Assembly: GCA_947596085.1 (NCBI GenBank)
Contig: CANQEW010000005.1
Span: forward strand, 30,703 to 94,702
DNA: 64,000 bases
Source: an uncultured Clostridia bacterium
Lineage (GTDB): Bacteria; Bacillota; Clostridia; Christensenellales; Aristaeellaceae
Direction of reading: 5' to 3'
Every line of letters begins with the position of its first letter. Position 1 is the first letter of the stretch. Below are positions 58,821 through 64,000 of this stretch, piece after piece. Below the pieces are notes generated by a model. The model was not told the DNA's origin, did not search any database, and worked only from the letters and a program-made list of their open reading frames with translations. The position numbers and the translations under genes were made by a program.

Positions 58821-59759
58821 ATGCGCTTGAATCTTCAATATAGAGGGCGAAACGGACGCGCGATCGCGCTGATTCTGGCGGCTCTGCTGACGCTAATGGG
58901 GCTGGCCGCCTCGGCGGAAAGCGTGGTGTCGACGAAAAAGACGAAGGTCTATCTCGCGCCGAAGGCCGGCGCGCCCTGCGTGTCCATCCCGGCGGGCACG
59001 GTGATGGAGCAAACCGCGAAGCAGGGCGGCTGGATTCGCGTAAAGCGCGCGGGCGTGACCGCCTATATGGCCGCCGCGGATGTGGACGAGATTGTCAGCT
59101 TCGATCAAGCGACGGGGTATCTGGCCCAACCCGCTCCCCTGTACAAGGCCTACGGCAAGGCGGCCAAATACGGCACGATTCCGGCCGGCGCAGAGGTCAC
59201 GGTCTATGCCGTCGTGGGCGACTGGGCCTGCGTGAGCTGCCGCAATTATCGCGGCTTCGTCGCTAAGTCCGCGCTCACCACGCAGAAGCCGGAAGAAGAC
59301 GTTCAGCAGCCGGAAACTGAGGCGGTGGAGGAGACGCCCGCGAAACCCGCCATTCAGGCCATGGACTGGTGGACGAGCGATATCCAGAACATCTTTGCCC
59401 GTGGCGTGACGGCGACCATCACGGACGTCGCCACCGGCATCTCCTGGCAGGAAATCCGCAAGGGCGGCACCAACCACGCCGACTGCCAGCCGCTCACCGC
59501 CGAGGATACGGCGAACATGAAGCGCGCCTGCGGCAATTGGAGCTGGGATCGCCGGGCCGTGATCGTCACCATCAATGGCCAGCACTACGCGGCCTCGATG
59601 AACTGCATGCCCCACGGAGGCGGCTCCGTCACCGGCAACAACTTTGACGGCCATCATTGCTACCACTTCATCAACAGCCGCACCAGCGGTTCGGACAAGG
59701 TGGACGCCGACCATCAGGCCGCCATCAAGAAGGCACTGGCGCTGAATGCGAAGCTGTAA
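58821..59759 (+). CDS. Exported protein with two SH3-like domains and an unassigned His/Cys C-terminal domain
   Basis: 312 residues, ATG 58821 after GGAAG. The signal peptide (AIALILAALLTLMGLAASAE) is followed by two bacterial SH3-like repeats (about 35-90 and 98-155), an acidic Pro/Glu linker and a C-terminal domain (about 185-312). The last carries WWTSDIQNIFARGVTATITD, GGTNHADCQP, SWDRRAVIVT, MPHGGGSVTGNNFDGHHCYH and FINSRTSGSDKV. The clustered His and Cys residues suggest an enzyme acting on wall peptide, loosely like L,D-transpeptidases, but the order of motifs is different. Function unassigned. Confidence 0.7.
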   Translation: MRLNLQYRGRNGRAIALILAALLTLMGLAASAESVVSTKKTKVYLAPKAGAPCVSIPAGTVMEQTAKQGGWIRVKRAGVTAYMAAADVDEIVSFDQATGYLAQPAPLYKAYGKAAKYGTIPAGAEVTVYAVVGDWACVSCRNYRGFVAKSALTTQKPEEDVQQPETEAVEETPAKPAIQAMDWWTSDIQNIFARGVTATITDVATGISWQEIRKGGTNHADCQPLTAEDTANMKRACGNWSWDRRAVIVTINGQHYAASMNCMPHGGGSVTGNNFDGHHCYHFINSRTSGSDKVDADHQAAIKKALALNAKL

Positions 59760-59924
59760 ACGACGGCACGTTGTGGAGGACGACTTCCGGCGCGATGGAA
59801 GCCCGCTTTTCCGTCAATGCCATCGATGAGAAGATTTTCGCTTGGACAGCAGGTTTTGGATGGAAGAAAATCGTTTTTCGAACCATCGACCTCGGACCGA
59901 ATAAAATTTTGATATGAGACAGAG

Positions 59925-59952
59925 CCCCGCGCGGACGCAAAGCCGTGCGGGG
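59925..59952. terminator. Hairpin between convergent SH3-protein and spoIIID genes
   Basis: 10-bp stem with one G-U pair (arm CCCCGCGCGG), 8-base loop; T runs are weak on both sides. Confidence 0.55.
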
Positions 59953-59958
59953 ATTCCT

Positions 59959-60216
59959 TCATTCCCCCCGCAGCCTGCGAAATTTCTCCCGCGTGGCATC
60001 GCCGCCGCGCAGATGTCGCTCGCGAAGGTTCTTTCGCAGCACCTCGTCCACTTGCGCGCAGAGCTCCGCGTCCACGCGCGGCAGCCGGTCGCGCACGTCC
60101 TTGTGGATGGTCGTCTTGCTCACGCCGAACTTCGCGGCGCAGGCGCGCACCGTGGCTCCCGTCTCCAGGATGTGCTCCGCCGCCTGCATCACCCGCAGCC
60201 GCACTTCCTCGCGCAT
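59959..60216 (-). CDS. spoIIID: Sporulation transcription factor SpoIIID
   Basis: 85 residues from the ATG at 60216 (an ATG three codons earlier touches the ribosome site). The full-length pattern agrees with Spo[44 protein letters not shown], then [14 protein letters not shown]. SpoIIID binds DNA as a monomer and controls mother-cell genes after engulfment, together with sigma-E and sigma-K. Its presence shows that the organism carries a sporulation programme. Confidence 0.93.
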   Translation of the reverse strand: MREEVRLRVMQAAEHILETGATVRACAAKFGVSKTTIHKDVRDRLPRVDAELCAQVDEVLRKNLRERHLRGGDATREKFRRLRGE

Positions 60217-60326
60217 TCCGCTCATCTCCCCTCGCTCGCTTCAGGCTATGCCCTCCGCGCCGCGCCGATGCGCGTGCTAAGCCCGCCGCGCGGGGCATAG
60301 AATCGCCGAGGAAAGGGTGTGAGGAA

Positions 60327-61520
60327 ATGTCCAACGCAACGATAACCTCCGGGGAAGTCCTGTTTCAGGGCGTGACCCTCAACGAATTTTCCCCGGCCTA
60401 CGATCTGTCCGCCGCCCAGAGCGACGGCGTGGGCGCGGCGATCCTGCGCGCAACCGCCGGCGAGGACTACACCGACGCGAATCTCGCCGCCAACGCCCAG
60501 TCCGCGCGGGATGCCGGCCTCCGGCTGGGCTTCTACCACTATCTCATCGCCGAAGACGAGGACATCGCGCGCGCGCAGGCGCGCTTCTTCGCAAACGCGG
60601 TCTCCGGCTATGAGGCGGCGCTGCGCCCCGCCATGCGTTTCGACGCGCTGAACGGTCTGAGCTTCAACGACGCGAACCGAATCGCCTGCGCCTTCCTCTC
60701 CGAAGTGGAGTCGATTACGGGCGTGACCCCGGCGGTCTACACCGACGCCGAGAGCGCCTGTCTCGTCTGGAATCGAAGCGTGGCGGAGAAGTACCCGCTG
60801 TGGATCATCGAGGAGGGCGGCGCGGAGCCAAACCTGAGCTGCTCCCCCTGGAAGTCCTGGGCGGGCTGGCAATACGGCAATCTCGGGAGCACCGCCTGCG
60901 AATCCGGCGGCGCGCCGCTGAGCCGCTTCACCTCCGACATGCTCGCCCAGCAGATCGTACTGCGGGACGCGCCCGCCGCCATTGCCGCGAGCGGCGGCGC
61001 GAAGAAGCTGATCTGCGTCACCGTCAACCTGGGCGACACGCTCTCCGGCATCGCCCGGCTGTTCGATACCACGGTCAATGATATCGTGAAGCTCAACGCC
61101 ATCCGCAACCCGAATCTCATCTTTCCCGGCCAGCGGCTGTACCTGCGCGTAGCGGATTCGGTGCCCTACCCCTGCTGCGATGTATACACCGTCAAGCGGG
61201 GCGACACGCTCTCCGGCATCGGCGAGCGCTTCGGCGTGCGCTGGCGCACGCTAGCCTCGATCAACGAGATTCGCAATCCGGATCTCATCACCCCCGGCCA
61301 GCAGATCAAGTTGGGCATCTGCTCAGGCGCCGCACCGGAGCCGGAGAAACCGGATTTGAGCTGCGAAGTGTACACGGTCAAGAAGGGCGACACCCTCTCC
61401 GGCATCGCCGCGCGCTTCGGCCTGAACTGGCGCACGTTGGCCTCGATCAATAACATCCAGAATCCAAACCGCATCTATCCCGGCCAAAAAATCAAGCTGG
61501 GAAACTGTCCGACCGACTGA
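60327..61520 (+). CDS. GH25-like domain protein with three LysM repeats
   Basis: 397 residues. The N-terminal about 210 residues follow the GH25 muramidase fold ([51 protein letters not shown]). Three LysM domains follow (about 228-275, 285-332 and 346-393, each with the GDTLSGI core). LysM binds GlcNAc-containing glycans. Odd: the catalytic acids of GH25 are not apparent, since [11 protein letters not shown] stands where LDVE/DxE is expected and the first strand lacks the usual Asp. No signal peptide is visible. It starts 110 bases from the divergent spoIIID gene, so a spore-associated role is plausible. Confidence 0.8.
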   Translation: MSNATITSGEVLFQGVTLNEFSPAYDLSAAQSDGVGAAILRATAGEDYTDANLAANAQSARDAGLRLGFYHYLIAEDEDIARAQARFFANAVSGYEAALRPAMRFDALNGLSFNDANRIACAFLSEVESITGVTPAVYTDAESACLVWNRSVAEKYPLWIIEEGGAEPNLSCSPWKSWAGWQYGNLGSTACESGGAPLSRFTSDMLAQQIVLRDAPAAIAASGGAKKLICVTVNLGDTLSGIARLFDTTVNDIVKLNAIRNPNLIFPGQRLYLRVADSVPYPCCDVYTVKRGDTLSGIGERFGVRWRTLASINEIRNPDLITPGQQIKLGICSGAAPEPEKPDLSCEVYTVKKGDTLSGIAARFGLNWRTLASINNIQNPNRIYPGQKIKLGNCPTD

Positions 61521-61529
61521 CGATAAAAC

Positions 61530-61836
61530 AGCAGCAGGGCACCCCCCAGAAGGGAGATTCCAAAGAACCTCAGGTTCTTTGGTGGGTCTGGGCAAGGCCC
61601 AGCGGGTCCGGGCAGCGCCCAGGAGACCGATATTGCACCCGCCAGCCGCCGCGTCCGTATAGCGGACTTCTGTGCCCATAGATTCACGGCGCAAAAATCA
61701 TGCGTCGCGCTTCCCCAGCGGCCCGCGCATGGAGTCTGGCATCCAAAAATGCGAACAATCGCTCCAACTCCTCCAAGCGCGGGCCGCCGAAGCGAGTTTT
61801 GGTATGGGAAGCCTGGCTTCCCATACCAAAGAGCAA
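61530..61836 (-). repeat. Intergenic hairpin-rich repeat element, copy B (inverted relative to copy A)
   Basis: Read on the minus strand it gives the same block order as 13110-13320: a 15-bp hairpin (61830-61798), GGCGGCCCGC, GCGGGCCGCTGGGG, TGGGCGCTGCCC, CAGACCCACCAAAG, a hairpin (61582-61560), and CTTTGGAATCTCC. The stems are different sequences from copy A although they fold the same way. It also contains one hairpin (61665-61699) with the CATAGATTCAC loop seen in the 30.6 kb array. No protein is encoded here. Confidence 0.65.
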
Positions 61837-62013
61837 CCGAATCCCATCGCATCTCCTTTTCCCGCCACCGCAGCGCTTTCCACCCAAACTCAATGCTCCA
61901 ACATTTCCCATACCGCAGTTTTCCGAATCAAATCAATACCCCCCTCTGCCGATAACTCCTCCACCCAAAATGGATTTTTTTGCTCCCCCACCAAAAATAT
62001 TTCCCGCACCCTA
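61837..62013. other. Intergenic remainder with no feature recognised
   Basis: C-rich, AT-alternating stretch between repeat copy B and the GntR promoter. No hairpin, ribosome site or credible frame seen. Confidence 0.45.
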
Positions 62014-62057
62014 TTGACAAGCGCCCCCGCCATGGCTATACTGTATATAGTGTATAT
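62014..62057 (+). promoter_or_regulatory. Promoter and operator of the GntR-ABC operon
   Basis: TTGACA (62014-62019), 17 bases, TATACT (62037-62042). Immediately downstream lies GTATATAGTGTATAT (62043-62057), a GTATAT direct repeat with 9-base period, the kind of site bound by YtrA-type GntR repressors. Confidence 0.8.
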
Positions 62058-62088
62058 GCACAGTTGATCAACAAAGGGGAATTCATCC

Positions 62089-62460
62089 ATGGACATTCGC
62101 ATCAGCAACGCCGATCCGCGGCCCATCTACGAGCAGGTGGAGGCGCAGATCAAGCAGGCGATCCTGTCGGGCGAGCTGGGCGAGGGCGAAGCGCTGCCCT
62201 CGATCCGGGCGCTGGCGAAGGATCTGCGCATCAGCGTAATCACCACGAAGCGCGCCTACGAGGAGCTCGAGCGCGACGGCTACGTGCACAGCGTCGCGGG
62301 CAAGGGATTTTACGTAGCGCCGAAAGATCGAGACGTCGTGCGCGAGGACTGCCTGCGCCGCATCGAGGGCCAGATGGAGCAGATGCTGCGCCTGGCCCGC
62401 ACCTGCGGCGTGACAGCGGACGAACTCGTCGAGATGCTGCGCACGCTGGACAAGGAGTGA
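62089..62460 (+). CDS. GntR-family repressor (YtrA subfamily)
   Basis: 123 residues. The winged helix is at about 10-75 (RPIYEQVEAQIKQAILSGEL, LPSIRALAKDLRISVITTKR, AYEELERDGYVHSVAGKGFY). Only a short C-terminal dimerisation helix follows, the YtrA layout. YtrA regulators usually repress their own ABC-transporter operon and respond to envelope stress or antibiotics. The ABC genes follow 12 bases downstream and a matching operator lies at the promoter. Confidence 0.93.
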   Translation: MDIRISNADPRPIYEQVEAQIKQAILSGELGEGEALPSIRALAKDLRISVITTKRAYEELERDGYVHSVAGKGFYVAPKDRDVVREDCLRRIEGQMEQMLRLARTCGVTADELVEMLRTLDKE

Positions 62461-62472
62461 AGGGGTGAAAGA

Positions 62473-63327
62473 ATGAACAACGCAATCGAGTTGAAGCATC
62501 TGAATAAGTCCTTTCCGGGCTTTGAATTAAAGGACGTGAGCTTCGCCGTGCCGGAGGGAATGATCCTCGGCCTGGTGGGCGAGAACGGCGCGGGTAAGAG
62601 CACCATCATCAACCTGCTCATGGGCGCGATTCCGCGCGACGGCGGAGAAATTTCCGTGCTGGGCTGCGACCCGGCATCAAAGGAGTTCACCGCCGTCAAG
62701 CAGGACGTGGGCGTGGTGCTGGACGAGACCTACTTCCCCACCTCGCTGGACGCGAAGGGCGTGGCGTACATGATGCGCTCCGCCTACAAGAATTGGGACG
62801 ACGCGCGCTTTTCCGAACTGCTCGCGCGCCTGGAACTGCCGGAAAAGAAGCTGTTCAAGGACTACTCGCGGGGCATGCGGATGAAGCTGGCCATCGCGGT
62901 GGCGCTGTCGCACCACGCGCGGCTGCTGGTGATGGACGAACCCACCGGCGGCCTCGATCCCATCGTGCGCGACGACATCCTCGACCTGCTCAACGACTTC
63001 ACCCGCAGCGAGCGCTGCTCCGTGCTACTGTCCTCGCACATCGTCAGCGATCTGGAGAAGGTCGCCGATCTCATCGCATTCATCCACAAGGGCAAACTCC
63101 TCTTTTGCGCGGAGAAGGACCGGCTGCTGGAGGATTACGCGATTCTGCGCCTCACCCGCGCGGAGTACGAGGCGGTGCCGGGCGAGGCCGTGGTCAGCGC
63201 GCGCGAGGGCAAGTACGATGTCGAAGCGCTGGTGCGCCGGGCGATGGTCAACGAGGCGCTGCCGTCCGAGCACGCCACGCTGGAAGAAGTGATTCTGTTC
63301 TTCGTGAAGGGAGTGGATGGCAAGTGA
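62473..63327 (+). CDS. ABC transporter ATPase of a YtrB-like exporter
   Basis: 284 residues. Walker A GENGAGKST, signature DYSRGMRMKLAIAVAL, Walker B LLVMDEPTGGLDP and H-loop SSHIVSDLEK are intact. The signature SRGMRMK replaces LSGGQ, which is typical of this exporter class. Its stop overlaps the permease GTG by 4 bases (GTGA). It powers an ABC-2 exporter controlled by the GntR protein. Confidence 0.93.
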   Translation: MNNAIELKHLNKSFPGFELKDVSFAVPEGMILGLVGENGAGKSTIINLLMGAIPRDGGEISVLGCDPASKEFTAVKQDVGVVLDETYFPTSLDAKGVAYMMRSAYKNWDDARFSELLARLELPEKKLFKDYSRGMRMKLAIAVALSHHARLLVMDEPTGGLDPIVRDDILDLLNDFTRSERCSVLLSSHIVSDLEKVADLIAFIHKGKLLFCAEKDRLLEDYAILRLTRAEYEAVPGEAVVSAREGKYDVEALVRRAMVNEALPSEHATLEEVILFFVKGVDGK

Positions 63328-63914
63328 AGGGTCTCGTATACAAGGATTTCATATCGTTCTGGCGCATGGGCAAGCTGTTTCTGCTGGCGCTGTTGATCTT
63401 CACCGTCGTCCCCATGATGTCGCTGATGGGCTACGGCATGGCCTTCTGCGCGATGCTGCCGTTCTCGCTAATCCAGATGGACGAAAACTGCCACTGGGGG
63501 CGGCTGTCGGTGATGCTGCCCTATTCGAACCTGCAACTCGTGTTGAGCAAGTACCTGGTGAGCTGGGGAATCGAGCTGGCGATGGCGGTGGTCTCCGCGA
63601 TCTCGCAGGCGATTGCCGGCACGGCGCTGCGCGAGATTTTGTTTCGGACGCTGTTCTTCTTTGCGGCGGCCTCGGTGCTGGGCGGGATCCTCAACCCCAT
63701 CGCCTTCCGCTTCGGCACCCAGCGCGGGCGACTGATCTTCGTCACCATGATCGTGGTATTCACAGCCGCGTCGGTCAGCCTCGCGGAGGTCGTCCCCACG
63801 TTCCTGTCCAAACTAACGGCGCTGCCGTGGCTGATGCTGCTATTGGCCCTGCTGGTGAACGCGCTGTCGATCTACCTCTCACAGCGCTGGTTCCGCAAGG
63901 GCGTGCGGGCGTAA
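63324..63914 (+). CDS. ABC-2 type permease
   Basis: 196 residues from GTG 63324. Six hydrophobic helices with the ABC2_membrane_5-like pattern: VKGLVYKDFISFWRMGKLFL, MLPYSNLQLVLSKYLVSW, FRTLFFFAAASVLGGILNPI. It is the membrane half of the exporter; GntR, ATPase and permease form one operon, probably for resistance to a wall-active compound or for peptide export. Confidence 0.9.
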   Translation: MKGLVYKDFISFWRMGKLFLLALLIFTVVPMMSLMGYGMAFCAMLPFSLIQMDENCHWGRLSVMLPYSNLQLVLSKYLVSWGIELAMAVVSAISQAIAGTALREILFRTLFFFAAASVLGGILNPIAFRFGTQRGRLIFVTMIVVFTAASVSLAEVVPTFLSKLTALPWLMLLLALLVNALSIYLSQRWFRKGVRA

Positions 63915-64000
63915 ATCTTTCGGTTGTTTTGATACAATAGATAGGTAACAGAAGGAGGAAGAAAAACAGAGAGCCAAGTGATAGAATGTAACTGCAAAAC
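63915..64000 (+). promoter_or_regulatory. Possible promoter and ribosome site at the right edge
   Basis: TACAAT (63933-63938) without a clear -35 and GAAGGAGGA (63951-63959). No start codon with an open frame can be confirmed before the window ends. Confidence 0.35.

Overview
The window reads as chromosomal DNA of a GC-rich, spore-forming, Gram-positive Clostridia-type bacterium, probably an anaerobic gut lineage related to Christensenellales (the lineage is inference). Pointers seen directly are strong GGAGG ribosome-binding sites, a LytR-CpsA-Psr wall protein, flotillin FloA, a PPi-type phosphofructokinase, two T-box leaders, SpoIIID, and several Firmicutes-restricted families (DUF4867, DUF3786). 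No tRNA or rRNA gene, CRISPR array, transposase or integrase was seen.

Layout. 1-10.9 kb: NfeD/FloA, an LCP wall-polymer transferase, a secreted hydrolase, a CBS protein, NhaC-type and CDF-type cation transporters, a DUF4867/AroE-like pair and a MATE exporter with an attenuator-like leader. 11-14.2 kb: a LysR regulator with a LysE-type exporter and a SemiSWEET-like protein that share a palindrome, then a repeat element and a second LysR gene. 14.3-19.7 kb: a tightly overlapping polA-coaE-lytic transglycosylase-binding protein operon. 20-23.9 kb: a T-box-controlled ABC_sub_bind-type amino-acid transporter with a DUF3786 gene. 24-30.5 kb: an FGGY kinase, a YdcF protein and a ribose-type ABC importer. 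30.5-38.4 kb: an array of constant-loop hairpins, T-box-proS, a TM2/XRE pair, small membrane proteins, PPi-phosphofructokinase and an aldo/keto reductase.

38.4-57.5 kb holds a compact prophage-like element. A full late module on the minus strand (small and large terminase, portal, scaffold, capsid, head-tail joining, tail tube, G/GT chaperones with a -1 frameshift, a very short tape measure, Dit, Tal, fibres, XkdX, endolysin, holin) is governed by a divergent S24/LexA-type repressor and a DUF1492/ArpU-like regulator. There is no integrase and no replication module, so it resembles a PBSX-like defective phage or a gene-transfer-agent-like element more than a free temperate phage.

57.5-64 kb: sporulation- and envelope-flavoured genes (a Cys-rich protein, an SH3 protein, SpoIIID, a GH25-like/LysM protein), a second copy of the 13.1 kb repeat, and a GntR-ABC transporter operon.

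The least explained signals are (i) hairpins at 30.6-30.9 kb, and one at 61.7 kb, whose 11-nt loop is conserved while the stems differ; (ii) the compact phage-derived particle cluster with a promoter-proximal terminator on its late operon; and (iii) a T-box whose sequence fits phenylalanine rather than tryptophan on a TrpXYZ-like transporter.
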